27,938 nucleotides of DNA, from the NCBI GenBank assembly GCA_002104905.1, contig MCFE01000892.1:1-27938 (forward strand), written 5' to 3'. Shown here piece by piece: positions 12,071-22,663 of this stretch. How positions within the stretch are numbered: the stretch's first letter is position 1; each line of letters begins with the position of its first letter. Origin of the DNA: Basidiobolus meristosporus CBS 931.73. Taxonomy: Eukaryota > Basidiobolomycota > Basidiobolomycetes > Basidiobolales > Basidiobolaceae. Below the pieces are notes generated by a model. That model had not been told where the DNA came from. It worked only from the letters and a program-made list of their open reading frames with translations, and did not search any database. A program made the translations under genes and the position numbers.

Positions 12071-12897
12071 GGTAAGGACTTATGGATGATAACTACACTC
12101 CTGTGAGCACTCTTCCGGGTATTTATACATCGCATGATATCTCTAATATCGCTAAAAAGGGGGTGTCTTTGCATACCACCAGCAACCTTAATTTGACAAG
12201 CTGCTCATGGATGTTAGTAATCAAAGCCATTACAAATATATGAAACAAAGGATCTTCCCTGGCACTTACACAGAATGACTAATTTGTATCCGCAGCCTCC
12301 CCCAACCGAATGCCCAGTTGTTATAGACCGGTAATCGAACACTCTACCTTTGCAAACCTGATTTGACGCCTACCTGACACAAGCATAGAAAGTGATTAAT
12401 GTGCTCCTAAATAAGCTGCATTATCACTCCTTAAAAGCACCTCAATTCGTGATTTCATGGAGGCACTTGGGTTCGAATGATGCGGTATTGGCGATCGCAA
12501 TAGTGAGCAGGCATTTTACTTGGTCCAAAGCGCCGAGCATGCATATCCAGTGCAATAACAATTGCCATGGAGACACCATGACCATGTTGAGTTATTGCGA
12601 TGACTGCAGAGTACCACCGCTCATAGATTAAAATAGTCACCAATGTATTATCTAATATTTCCATGCAACTGGGTACCAAAGCGGGGTGTCGAGTGCTGAT
12701 CAATTGCATGCACAATGCTTGGTTTATGTCCGGGGGACGTCCAGAGATGGATCTTGGAGGGTGACGAACGATCGACCTGAGCCTCCCGAGCACTTCCACT
12801 TGGGGATCAAACAAGAATGGGGGCCACTGGCGTGCTGATGTTATAGGATTTATTTCGAAACTTTTGCGTATCCAAGGAGAAATTAAAAAACATCGAC
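12071..12897. other. Intergenic region between eL36 and arrestin genes
   Basis: Both flanking genes are on the minus strand, so this holds the eL36 3' flank and the arrestin promoter. GGGTTCGAAT near 12470 resembles a B box, but no A box or cloverleaf partner surrounds it. The opposed open stretches at 12392-12631 (+) and 12455-12814 (-) overlap and look accidental. Confidence 0.45.
12120..12127 (-). promoter_or_regulatory. TATA box of the alpha-arrestin gene
   Basis: On the minus strand the sequence reads TATAAATA, about 50 bases upstream of the arrestin start codon. This is a perfect match to the eukaryotic TATA consensus at a reasonable distance. No other gene starts here. Confidence 0.5.
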
Positions 12898-13294
12898 TTA
12901 ATGAGCACGGCGAGATTCAGCGATGACGTTAGACATCTCCTCGACCTTGGCCTTGGCACGAATGAAGGTACCGAGTCTCTTCTTAGCAAGCTTACGAGCA
13001 CGCTTGTCCTTGGAGTTTTTCAACAATTCCATAATACGACGTTCATAAGGAGCGAAGCCGGCAACTTCACGAACGATTTCGCGGACAAACTTGACGCGCT
13101 TGGAGGCGACCTTCGAAAAGTAAGCAATCCAGTTAATCATCACGCTACTTCAATCATTCATCTGACACCCATCCATCCATCCATACGCAACTTACCCCCT
13201 TTTTGTGAGAAGGCTTGACCTTCAACTCGCGACGAGTAGTGATGTGACCGTGGTTAGCACCAAGGATGAGACCTGATCTTTGAGTAACAGCCAT
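12898..13294 (-). CDS. RPL36: 60S ribosomal protein eL36
   Basis: Component of the large cytosolic ribosomal subunit. Two exons: 13196-13294 (33 codons, starting [17 protein letters not shown]) and 12898-13110 (70 codons plus stop). They are joined across an 85-nt intron with donor GTAAGT, a GATTAAC branch region and acceptor TTCGAAG. The product is 103 residues, the normal eL36 length. Signature stretches are [32 protein letters not shown] and [15 protein letters not shown]. The intron contains a short ATCC run. Basic composition is as expected. The terminal residues ESRRAH match fungal homologues as I remember them. Expression is probably high and growth-regulated; a palindromic CACGTG element lies upstream. 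Confidence 0.96.
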
Positions 13295-13799
13295 TTTACG
13301 CCAGCAAAGAAATGAGAGAAGGACAAACTTCGAAGATCTGATACAACATAAAGGATTCATTTCTTGCTTGCTCCTCCAATCCCGATTCATCACGTGATCA
13401 ATTAAATTTTACTCATTCCACCTTATGAACTTCCGAGGTTTTGTCCAATTTTTGCTACCAGATTCACTGATCCACATCGATGGGTTTCTGACACGTAGAT
13501 CGCACCATGGTAAATAAACCAATCAGTCAAATCTCAACTTTATTTATGGTATCATATGAATGGGAGATAGTGCAATTCCGAGAGAATCTTGCTGTCAGCA
13601 ATCATCATTCCGATTGGCAACCAATATATCGAAGAGCAAAAAATGGCCTCTTTTACACCCGTGGGTTGCAGACCGACAAATCCAGTTTTAGCTCACACCG
13701 CTAGTGCTGGTGGTATGATAAATGCATCGCCGCTGTCATCCCAAATGAGTGGAAATCAGATTTATTGTGTTCAAGTTGTCAGCTAAATTTAGATTACAT
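13295..13799. other. RPL36 promoter region and 3' flank of the aminopeptidase gene
   Basis: About 500 bases between two minus-strand genes. Apart from the CACGTG palindrome I see no coding sequence. The open stretches at 13507-13786 (+) are short, overlap in two frames and have no motif. Confidence 0.45.
13389..13398. promoter_or_regulatory. ATCACGTGAT palindrome upstream of RPL36
   Basis: A 10-bp perfect palindrome containing CACGTG lies about 95 bases before the RPL36 start codon. TCACGTGA is the binding site of Cbf1-type bHLH proteins, which are known to control ribosomal protein genes in some yeasts such as Candida albicans. Assignment here is by sequence and position only. Confidence 0.4.
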
Positions 13800-15752
13800 T
13801 CATAATGGTGCGGTCTCACGAAGAAGCCAGTTGTAGGCCAATTCGTTATCCTTGAGAAGTGGGGCAATCTTCTCACGAGTGAGGGCGTGGTAGTCGTTGA
13901 CCCATTTGAGTTCCTCGGAGTTCAGCAAGGAGGTTTGAATCAGATTGCGCATCATTGGCACAAGTGTGATGTGCTCGAAGCCTAGATAGCCACGATTACC
14001 AAAGTTGTAGGAGGTGTTTTCTTCACGAACCAAAAGGATGTTTTCGATACGGATACCGAACTTGCCATCCTCATAATAGCCGGGCTCGTTGGTGACTGTC
14101 ATGCCTTTCGAAAAGCCGACTTCATTGGCACTAGGGCGAATGGCAATTCCATGAGGACCTTCGTGAACATTTAAGAAGGACCCAACACCATGCCCAGTTC
14201 CGTGGCGGAAATCAAGTCCAGCCTTCCAAAGATGACTACGAGCAAAGGCATCAATCTGGTATCCAGTGGTTCCTTGGGGGAAAACGAGGGCATCAAGGGC
14301 GATGTGCCCCTTGAGAACTCTGGTATAACACTCACGCTCATACTCGGTGGGATTGGTGAAATGAAGTGTGCGGGTAACATCAGTGGTGCCATCATAGTAT
14401 TGGGCTCCAGAGTCACATAGATAGATTTGGTTTTTGTCAATAATAGAGCAGGTCTCCTTTTCGGGCTTGTAGTGAATAATGGCACCATTGGGGCCAGTGG
14501 AAGAGATGGTATCGAAGCTTAGGTCAAAGAAATCGGCTTGCTCTCTTCTGAATTGTTCAAGTCTATCTGCTCCATCGACTTCACTGATGTTGGTGTTGCC
14601 TTTGTTCACCAACTCATCCTCCAACCAAGCAAAGTAGCTAATCAACGCAGCAGAGTCTCTGAGATGGCATTGTCTCATGCCTTCGAGCTCGGTTTCATTT
14701 TTGATGCTCTTGGCATCACTAATGGGTGAGCGAAGTTCGTGCACATTTTCGGCACCAATGGTTTCATAAAGAGCATAGCTGGCCTTATTCGAGAGGAGCA
14801 ATTTCTGTAGTCATCAAAACCAGTGTAAATAGGCAAGGTCGCGAGAACTGGGCCTGCTTGTTCGCTTACCTTCTTCTCGGAAGCGGCTTGGATAGAGGTT
14901 TGTTTGAGATCATCCCAAACTGCGTTGTATGGCTTAACCTTGACATTTGCGTCCAGATATTTCTTGACCTATATGCTACGTTAGTCATCTGCAGGTATAT
15001 TTCGATTTATGCATCTTATTACTGACGTCATCGGTGAGCTTTTCCTCGTTGATATACAAGGTCGCTTCGTTGTCGGTCACGAGTGCATAAGAGAAAAAGA
15101 CGGGGTTGCATTGGATGTCGTTGCCACGAAGATTAAATAACCAAGCAATTTCATCTAACGCCGAAACAATGAATCCGTAAGCATTGTGCTTGGCATATTC
15201 TTGTCGGACTTGCTTCAGCTTGTCTTCAATGGAGCGACCGGCATATTTGATAGGATGAACGAAGATTTTGTTCGAGGGGAAAGCAGGTTGATCATCCCAG
15301 ATTTGATCGATCAAATTCTCATGGATGGTGACCAAAGAGGAATCGACGCTTTGCAGTTCATCACGAAGTTTTCTAGCCTCAGGCGCAGTGAGGAGCTTGG
15401 GATCAATTCCAACACGGGAGCCAGCAGGGAGGTTCTTCACGACATACTCCTGCCAAGTTGGAACGTCGGGAAGTCCTTGCTTCATAAGTGTCCAGTTGTT
15501 GTCAAGTTGCTTGGAAGCTTGCAGGAAGTAACGGCCATCGGTAAAGAGAGCGGCAGCTTCGGTAGAGACAACGGCACAACCGGCGGAGCCAGTGAAGCCA
15601 GAGATGTAAGGTCTACGATTGTCAATGTCAGCTGTGTATTCACTTTGGTGGGCATCTTCACTTGGAATTATGTAGGCCTGGAGATTGTATTCCTTCTTTG
15701 CCATAAGCTCTCTGAGCTTTGCTAAACGGTGGGTGGTATTTGTGGCAGACAT
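13800..15752 (-). CDS. AMPP: Xaa-Pro aminopeptidase P (M24B metallopeptidase)
   Basis: Cleaves the N-terminal residue from peptides with proline in position two; a cytosolic dimanganese enzyme. Three exons: 15027-15752, 14870-14968 and 13800-14804, all in phase 0, giving about 609 residues against roughly 615 in fungal homologues. The N-terminal creatinase-like domain starts [20 protein letters not shown] and contains [11 protein letters not shown] and [11 protein letters not shown]. The C-terminal pita-bread domain shows all metal ligands: Asp in YLCDSGAQY and DGTTDVTRT, His in [16 protein letters not shown], Glu in [17 protein letters not shown] and Glu in GFEHITLVP. Intron donors are GTCAGT (weak, but it alone preserves frame) and GTAAGC. 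Nothing suggests loss of function. Neighbours give no hint of a shared pathway. Confidence 0.96.
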
Positions 15753-16537
15753 GCTTAATGTAGTATTATTTCAATGGAGCGGTGTCTTTGTGTCAGAAGA
15801 AAGCAAGAAGGCTTGGGAAATCAGGAACCACTAGAAGGATTGCAGGCAACTCTGAAGCTTTGGAGCAATTTTTGTCAAGAACCCGCCTGATTTAAAGTAG
15901 ATGGCGTCTTCCTAGAATGGCGAGAAGACCAATCAACTTCTCAGGTTGCGTAATTATGTCACGTTTTATGATAAGATTTCTATGTAGTTGAGATTCAATG
16001 GATATAGTAGTAAGAGATCCGTTTATAGTTCCAGATGACAAGACGAGCTGAAAGGACCAGGGCCTACCAATAGAAAGTTGGAGGCTGATTTACTCTCACC
16101 ATTGATAACATGTAGCAAAAAATGGGTGGTACTGAATCCATGCTGTGCATTGGACTCTATGCAACGGGCAACTACTGACGATTCTGTGTTACAATGCAGC
16201 AAAAATGGGAATACTCGTGAGATAATGGTTCTATTCTGATGCCAAAATTCAACCTGTCACATCGAAAAGCTCGTACAACTACCGCCATGACAATCCTACA
16301 GGCCGTCACCCGAGGTGCTTGGTGCAGACCCACGTTAAATCCGGGTAACCTTCTTGGGATGGGTCAGGAATCAAACGACAACTGGGGAATGGAGGGTTGT
16401 ATTGGTAGACGAAGTGCGTAGATTGTCAGGGCACATGATAATATTGGAGAGGACTGAAGGTTCTGGGGGGGATGCAGAGACACAGGGATACAGTGGATTC
16501 GGGACGAATGAATTCAAGCAGGTTACATCGTGCCGTC
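15753..16537. other. Intergenic region between the aminopeptidase and the phosphoesterase-RRM gene
   Basis: Promoter side of the aminopeptidase and 3' flank of the next minus-strand gene. A run of seven G at 16466-16472 resembles the G-runs found farther out at element junctions, but no element tail follows it. No gene, RNA or repeat is evident. Confidence 0.45.
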
Positions 16538-19330
16538 TTAACTCCTCCAACAAAGATCCAAGTCTCGCGTCTTTCCTTGCTTCCCGATATCATACAATCG
16601 ATAGGAGCTGCCGTTGAAATTTCGCTTCTCGAATTCACTATTGCTCGTGGCGACTGGCGGATGGCTGCGATTGTTGGTCTGCTCGTAATGTCCCGCCTTC
16701 CTGATTTTTAGGACACCACTGCACCACTCATGGCCATCTTTTCGTTGAGCTTGCCTCATGCTCACTGCATCTTTGAACTCAACAAAGCAAAAATGCCTTT
16801 GAAGTCCGGTATGGCGGTCATGGATCAGCTCCACCTGCTTAACTGAGCTACGCAAATCCCCAAAAGCTTTAATGACATCCTCAGTGGTGTACGAGGTGTC
16901 ATTGAATCCACCCACCCACAGTCTATAGGGCCCTGGCGATGATGTCATGGCTGGATTTTGATCAGCTCGCATGCTTGTAAAATGGCCTGATTTGGGCTCT
17001 GTTGGATGTACATGAGGTGATTTGGCGCGTGTTGGTGGGATGGCCTTGAGTCCATTGCTGAATGGCGGGCCACTCTTTCGAGCACCCAGGTCTGCAGAAC
17101 GGGAAACAACTTCGGGATCATATTCATCATCGTTCCACTCAAAGGCTCGGTTCAGCACAATGCCGCTGGATAATTTGGTATCCCAGTCCGTTGAGGGATT
17201 GAATGTTATTGGTTCGCCCCAACCAGCCGCGTTCTCCTCTCTAGGTTCTGAAGAATCCCAACTGGATGTTTGTTTCGAACCATCCAGCGTTGCGGATGCT
17301 GTTTCAGTTCCACACTCTTCAGCAACTAGATCATCCCAACTATAGATTCGATCTGAATCCTTGCTAGTGGTTGTTTCGGTTACATGTTCGTTGGTGGGGC
17401 ATTCGACGCTGGACGGTTGTACCAATTCTTGTCCAGCCATGACTCGTGGTGGTATACTTTCTTCTGGCAGCTGACCATCCCACATAGAAGCTGGCTTTGC
17501 ATCATCGTCGGCTTTAGGCGATGGTGCATCACCTTTGCCACAAGTTCGCAGCTGGATTTGAGCAAGTGGTCGGACCTCCTTGGCGATTTTTTTACCTGAC
17601 TTGTTGTAGCATGAGGCGGAGATATAGTTTTCTGCTAATGGTAAGTCAGTCAGGTAAGACACATTATACAACTTAAATTCCATCCAACAATACCGATGGA
17701 AACTGTATGGGTGGCCTCCTTCGGTAAACTTGTTCCTACGGGGTGAGATCTACATGTATTCCTCAAACGTTGAGCGAAATTAACACCTAGTGTAGTCTCA
17801 GTTCAACACAACATGTTATGTTACAGATTCGGGCATCAACACAATACCTGCCGATCTAGTTTCTGCAGCAATAGTCCCATTCGCTATGTTTAGAATCAAA
17901 GAACCCTTGTCTAATTCTGGAATCCCGAAGGTGTGGAAATGCCGTAAAGTGCCTTGAGTGCTAGGTAAATCGTTAAAAATCGCAAGGCCACTTTGGATTA
18001 AGTTCACCTGGTGTGGGCTAGTTTCGAGTCAAGGTTATTATGTTTGTGTCCTAGGCCTTTGCATTTTCCTGAGAAAGGCAAGTTACCTGTATGTCGCTTT
18101 TATATCTGCCTTGATTTGGGACCAAATCTTTAGAATGTTGGCTCGCTCTGCCATCATGCGAGTATGATGGAGGTGGGGATCGATTGAATGCGACGGCTCA
18201 ATTGTGCTTTGGCAGTAATGCGCATAGTCGGCAGCATAGATTATATAGTCGGTCTGGTAGTAGAGTGAACTTCATGCCGGGGGTGCAAACAGACCGCAAA
18301 AACCACTTACTTGGAGTGCATGTGCAAGTTGGGCTATGACCTTCTGCTTAATTGGGCCAACATGGGTCAACAGGATACGAATTTCAGAAGGGTCGTAGAC
18401 CTTGGCGATCGGTCAGAAAAGCTCACATCAGAAGAGAAGGAAGGCTTTACTCACCTTTTGGGCTGCTTGAACAAGTCTTCCCATCCCAGCGAGGTTAATG
18501 TATCTCCCATTGGATTGGCCTTCAGAATGTTACTCATAGCTCTATTTTCCATGAAGTAACATATCACTTACCATCTTCCAAAGTAAATAGTTGATTAGAT
18601 GAGAAGCCACCAGACATCCCAAATAATCGAATCTTCATCCCGCCAATTTCAAGTGCCTCATTGCTTCCAGCATGTAAAATCTGTAAATGAGGCACAAGTC
18701 CTTTCATCACGTTGCTCAGTAAGGTCGGATCCTCGTCAATACCACAGACAGCAAAAACTGGTGTAGCAAAGCACATGGATCCTGACAGGATAGACGTAAA
18801 CTGAGAGAGCTTTTGACAATCGGGGTGTTTGCGCAGAATCTCGATTGGTAAGCTATGCAATCTTTTCTTATCCTCCTGCAGCAGAAGTGGACTGGATGAT
18901 ATGATGCTTCTTAAAGAGCTTCTCGGTGTTTGGAGTTTAGCGTCAAGAATCCTGTCGAAATAGCTTGAGGTCCTACCTTTCCGGAATTCGAGAGTAACTA
19001 TGATTGTCTAGACATATTGGACTTAATACACGGTGTTATTTGGAATTAGAAAACACCATTACCGTGCACTCCAAACTCGCCACAATGCAGAACCGCCACA
19101 GCGTTATAGCTTTTGGCGAGTTTATTAAGGAGTGAAAAGTTCCCTATATAATACGTGGTTAAGAGTAATTAACATGTGCTACAGCATTTTTAGAGGTCTA
19201 CATAGGTTGCGTATGGACTAAGGTCGTAATTAAACTATATTTCCCATACCTCTTATATTCGAAACACACAGAATATTTCCAGCGTTCGTTTCAAAAATCG
19301 AATAGTTTTTTTCAGCACACCCTAGAGAGT
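16538..19330 (-). CDS. Metallophosphoesterase/DUF2433-like protein joined to a C-terminal RRM
   Basis: Exons I can splice in frame: first visible one ending at 19250, then 19063-19143, 18572-18997, 18455-18519, 18311-18400, 18087-18253, 17825-18017 and 16538-17749. Introns are 52-106 nt. The N-terminal half has the calcineurin-like blocks CVSNIRGNFSLLNKL, VLHCGEFG, FAVCGIDED, LEIGGMKIRLFGMSGGF, VYDPSEIRILLTHVGP and a late PELDKGSLILNIANGTI strand, as in fungal DUF2433 proteins recalled from memory. The second half is low-complexity, then an RRM (RNP2 LWVGGF, RNP1-like RHFCFVEF). An alternative acceptor at 17634 with donor 17846 also joins the halves in frame; otherwise exon seven would stop at 17816 and the RRM part would be its own gene from ATG 17683. 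No start codon is visible in the first exon, so the 5' end is unresolved. Role unknown; RNA-linked phosphoesterase function is inference. Confidence 0.7.
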
Positions 19331-19971
19331 CTGAAAGTTGCAAAGCACAAGGGAAGGTACATTCCAATTAGCATGTATCGCAACAGTTAGTTGAAGGTAC
19401 AACGTGTTTTTCTGGCGTACTTGAAGAACTTTTGTTGACTTGACCCTTGCCGACGACGAAAGTCGCCTTGGGTTTCGTTCGATTGTTTGCGGACCAATTT
19501 TGCCAACTAGAAGTGTCATATCTGGAAGAGCACGAGTTCTGTTGGCATTCTGTATTACCATGCAACGTTCGAGGGGGTCTAAATGAGTATTTCTGCTCCC
19601 TCTTAGCACTCAAAGTATGTTCTGGCGTCATATACGAAGTACTTTATAAAATAAATGGAAGTACGTGGAAGCAATGTGCCAACACATAAATGCTCCTAAT
19701 GATATCACCCTAAAGTCAGGTTATCGATCATATACGATGGCATATATTTTCATTCCGCATGCATTGGATATAATAGCTGGAATTAATGTTGTACTTTTGT
19801 CTGAATTAGCGTATAGGAATAACTCAAGATGGGCAGCTTGGGGATGATTAAGCTTATTGAAATCAGGATAAAGAGTCACTTTCCAATTGATTTTTCATTT
19901 AGTTTTCTGCAATATTGGTTTGTATGTCACAATACAACATAGGGTGATGAAAATCATGAATGGCAGAACTC
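19331..19971. other. Transition from genic to subtelomeric sequence
   Basis: The 5' end of the phosphoesterase-RRM gene may reach into this interval, but I cannot place its first exon. Opposed open stretches at 19322-19689 look accidental. CpG dinucleotides stop abruptly after 19810 although the first recognisable element tail begins only at 19972, so the outer part may be an older unrecognised insertion. Confidence 0.35.
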
Positions 19972-20157
19972 TTAGTGGAAGGAAAGTCACCAGTTTAATG
20001 AAATCATTATTTTACTGAGTACAAAACACTAAAGCTAAAATAAAGAACATAGCTAAGAGTTGTTGAATCCCCTAAGTAAATATTCTAACTTGAACTTTGC
20101 TTGAGCAATATTTTGCTGAATGAACTTAAGTTCTTGGGTGAAAGCAAAACTGAGAGA
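19972..20157 (-). mobile_element. Decayed retroelement tail (innermost relic)
   Basis: The plus strand reads TTAGTGGAAGGAAAGTCACC followed by TTAATGAAATCATTATTTTACT and later CACTAAAGC. This lines up with the tails farther out (TTAGGGGGAGGAAAGTCACC, then GTGGTGAAATCTTTATTTACTT and CTAAAGAAGCC), with several substitutions. Only about 185 bases separate it from the next tail, so it is a strongly 5'-truncated copy. It has the same orientation as all the others. No coding sequence remains. Confidence 0.55.
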
Positions 20158-20510
20158 TTAGGGGGGGGGACTCACAAATTGAACATTATACTTATCTATA
20201 TTATGGATATTTCAGCAAAAAGCTTGAATTGTGTAGACAAGGGTGTTGTAAATGTTGACAGAGTCTTGAAGATACTGGAAGTGATTGGGAGAACAAGTAA
20301 ATTATGTGGTTTTCACTTAATGATTTATTGAATTTAAGAGTAGTATTTGTACTTTTACATTGTCTTGGCATAATAAACATATAGAATATGTTAAGGAAGG
20401 TCACAAGTGTTATAAGGATTTGTTGTTTGACCAAAATATTCACCTAACTTAGTCACCTAGATCATTGCCTACAAATGTTAGAGAATACTGCCTAAATTCA
20501 TTATCAGGAT
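20158..20510 (-). mobile_element. Diverged 5'-truncated retroelement
   Basis: Begins on the plus strand with TTA plus nine G, then ACTCACAAATTGAACATTATACTT, a loose match to the AGTCACC...GGTGAAATCTTTATTT tail of the outer elements. The remaining ~320 bases are AT-rich and CpG-free and end exactly where the next TTA-plus-nine-G tail starts. An 80-codon open stretch on the minus strand (20201-20443) has no recognisable domain. It may belong to a different family that uses the same kind of end. Confidence 0.4.
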
Positions 20511-21767
20511 TTAGGGGGGGGGAGACAGTCACCAACAGGTGAAATCTTTATTTCAGTTAAAACAAAGAAGCCAGTGCTACTGTTGTAGCTCCAATACAAG
20601 AGTGTGTAGCTGAGGGGAATTTGTACGTAGGTTAATCAGGAGAGATGATAGTGCTTCAGTGCTCAAGACACTGTTCAGTGGGAAGGGTGGTAGCAAGAGG
20701 GGTAATAATGATTTGTGAACAACATTAATGAGGGGAATATGATAAGGATTGATATTCATCATAAAGTGAGTGTGCTGCTGCAGATATTGCTGCCAAAGGT
20801 CTGTCAAGTACTTCAGGTTGGCCAGCTTGGGTTTTTCTGACTGTAGAATATAGTTAGCAAACTTCTTGACTTCAGGATCTTCAAGTATACTTCTCCAGCA
20901 GGAGCCAGGTGTAGTGTGGTGTGTTCTCTTCCAGGTCTTGATCAGTGGGTTGTTGCAGTGGTGAAGTCTGAGATATAATCTGGTTCTAAGGTAGAGAAGT
21001 CTGATCTTGTAGGGCATAAACCCAAAAGCACCAGGAATAGCATGTCTGTAGGGGCATTCATGTAGATGAGGCACCAGGGATGTAATGCACCAGACTGCAA
21101 ACTTGTCAAGTTGAGTGCAGTCTCTAGAAGTAAGAGAGAAAGGTAGTAAGCCAAATTCCAGGACAGGGAACACAAACTGCTGAGTAGAAGGAGGCAGCTG
21201 GGAGCTGAAGTTGTAGGAGGAGTTACAGCCAGTTGCTTGTGGAGTGCTTGTCTTGCCAGGATAATTCTCTTCTTCAGGTGTGCTCCAGAGTCTAGTCCAG
21301 TAGGAAGGAAAGGAAAGCCAAGATATGTAGCAGAGACTTGAGCAGGTAGAGTGCAGTTATCTAAGTTGATAGGACAACCCAGAGGTACTGTCTTTGCAAT
21401 GGAAAGCAGGAGATTATTCTTCTGCAGATACTGGTGGATGGTCTGGGAGTCTTGTTGCACATTGGAGGAGGACATTCTGATGTCATCAGCAAAGAGAGTA
21501 ACCAGGCAGTCAGCTGAGAGTCTTGGGAAATCATTGAGGAAGATGACAAACAGTATAGGACCAAGCACAGAGCCTTGAACCACACCATTAGGAACTGAGA
21601 ATACAGCTGATTGCTCACTTGGGTGCAGAATTCTTGCTTGTGGATCCAGAAACAGAGACCTGACAAGGAGGGTGAGGGAGGTCATAGAGAAGCATTGCAA
21701 CTTGGACCAAAGCAGATTTCTGTCAACTGAATCAAAGGCCTTAGTAATATCAAACAAAACAGAGGGA
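20511..21767 (-). mobile_element. 5'-truncated LINE copy (same family as the 23196-27117 element)
   Basis: The 3' end on the plus strand is TTA, nine G, AGACAGTCACC, then the CACC/GGTG stem-loop and ATCTTTATTTCAG. The body aligns base for base with 23196-24452 of the outer LINE, differing at scattered positions. It breaks off after CAGAGGGA at about 21767, where the outer copy continues into TACTTGC. At that point the next element's TTAGGGGG begins directly, so the truncated 5' side is sealed by the next tail with at most one telomere-like repeat. Confidence 0.9.
20553..21767 (-). pseudogene. Broken reverse transcriptase (ORF2 C-terminal part)
   Basis: Encodes the RT from motif A (FDITKAFDSVD) through motif B (GVVQGSVLGPILF) and motif C (LFADDI) to the C-terminus. 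Relative to the intact copy it has a one-base deletion near 21180 (CTGCTGAG against CTGCTTGAG), shifting frame after the thumb region, and a Trp-to-stop (TAG) about eight codons before the ancestral stop. The endonuclease and N-terminal RT are absent through 5' truncation. It is therefore non-functional. Catalytic Asp residues are still present, so decay is recent. Confidence 0.9.
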
Positions 21768-21897
21768 TTAGGGGGAGGGAAAGTCACCAAGGTAGGTGAA
21801 ATCTTTATTTGATTTCAGACAAGTCTAACTACAAATAAAGAAGCCAACTGGGAATAGAAGATTCCCAAAGTAAACACTAAGTTGAATATGAATAAAT

Positions 21898-22626
21898 CTA
21901 AGCTAAAGTTAAAGCAGTATCCCAGAGTACACTGGAGTTCAGGTTCATGGGGGAGTGAAGTAGATAGGCTTGAGAGATATAATAATCTTTTAAGAAGTGG
22001 GTAACAGCGGGTGAAGGGGAGTTTTTGATAAGTGAAGTGAATCTTGAAAGCAGAGATTCCTCTAATGAGAAGGTCTTGTAAACTGGAGAATCAGGAAACT
22101 CTTTAAAGGCATGGTCAGTTGGTTCCCAGTAAAACTGGTCAGAGACATTTTGAGAGAATTGTTTAGCAATACTTTTGTCAAGTACTACCTCCAGAGTATG
22201 ATGGTTGATAAATCTCATGTTGACAATCTTGGATAAGTTGTAACCTTGTTGCTTGAGATACATCCTATGCTCAGATATAGGAATAAACTCCACATTGGCA
22301 AAGTAGCAGACAGCCCAGTCAGTAGCAGGAGGTAAATCAGAAGTGGCAGGAAACTTTCTTTTGGCCTTGGGAGGAGCAGCAGGATGTCTTGAGGAAGCAG
22401 GAACAGGCTTTTTGACAGCCTCAGAGTAGGAAGAGTGAGCAGGAGCAGATGAATCTTGGGGAGTCTTGTTGACAGGAGGAGTTGGCACAGGGACAATAGA
22501 TTCTTGCAGATCAGAAAAGGCAGAAAACAGCTTTTGAACTTGTTTCTTGAGTAAAGCATTTTCAGCTTCAACAAGTGCAAGCCTTTCATCCAGGAAAGAA
22601 ATCTGAAGGGAATGGAGTGAAGCCAT
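21898..22626 (-). CDS. ORF1 (Gag-like RNA-binding) protein of the ORF1-only element
   Basis: 242 residues from the ATG at 22626 (MASLHSLQISFLDERL). Residues ~10-40 form a coiled coil (ERLALVEAENALLKKQVQKL), residues ~50-105 are Pro/Ser/Ala-rich and basic. Residues ~110-180 resemble the RRM-like core of the outer LINE's ORF1: both show an A-T/S-x-W-x-V-x-Y strand, a PIS helix start, and LEVVLD/LEVILD before I-A. Both also end with a FLK...LWD segment. There is no CCHC zinc knuckle. The frame is open upstream through the 102-bp monomers, but two monomers of 103 bp break that frame, so I take the ATG as the start. The expected role is binding element RNA and carrying it to chromosome ends (inference). 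Confidence 0.75.
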   Translation of the reverse strand: MASLHSLQISFLDERLALVEAENALLKKQVQKLFSAFSDLQESIVPVPTPPVNKTPQDSSAPAHSSYSEAVKKPVPASSRHPAAPPKAKRKFPATSDLPPATDWAVCYFANVEFIPISEHRMYLKQQGYNLSKIVNMRFINHHTLEVVLDKSIAKQFSQNVSDQFYWEPTDHAFKEFPDSPVYKTFSLEESLLSRFTSLIKNSPSPAVTHFLKDYYISQAYLLHSPMNLNSSVLWDTALTLA

Positions 22627-22663
22627 AAGAAATAAGAAGAGGGTAGGATGGGGTGGGTGGGTG

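Noticed and set aside
12465-12480. GGGTTCGAAT as the T-arm of a tRNA gene
   Set aside because: No A box, acceptor stem or other arm is found at the right distance on either strand.
16466-16472. Seven-G run as an inland retroelement junction
   Set aside because: No AGTCACC stem-loop tail follows, and the surrounding sequence contains CpG and belongs to the 3' side of the RRM gene.
18455-18571. Frameshift making the phosphoesterase gene a pseudogene
   Set aside because: A first splice choice broke the frame, but the acceptor at 18520 restores it and yields residues (MGRLVQAAQKVYDP) fitting the family, so the gene is intact here.
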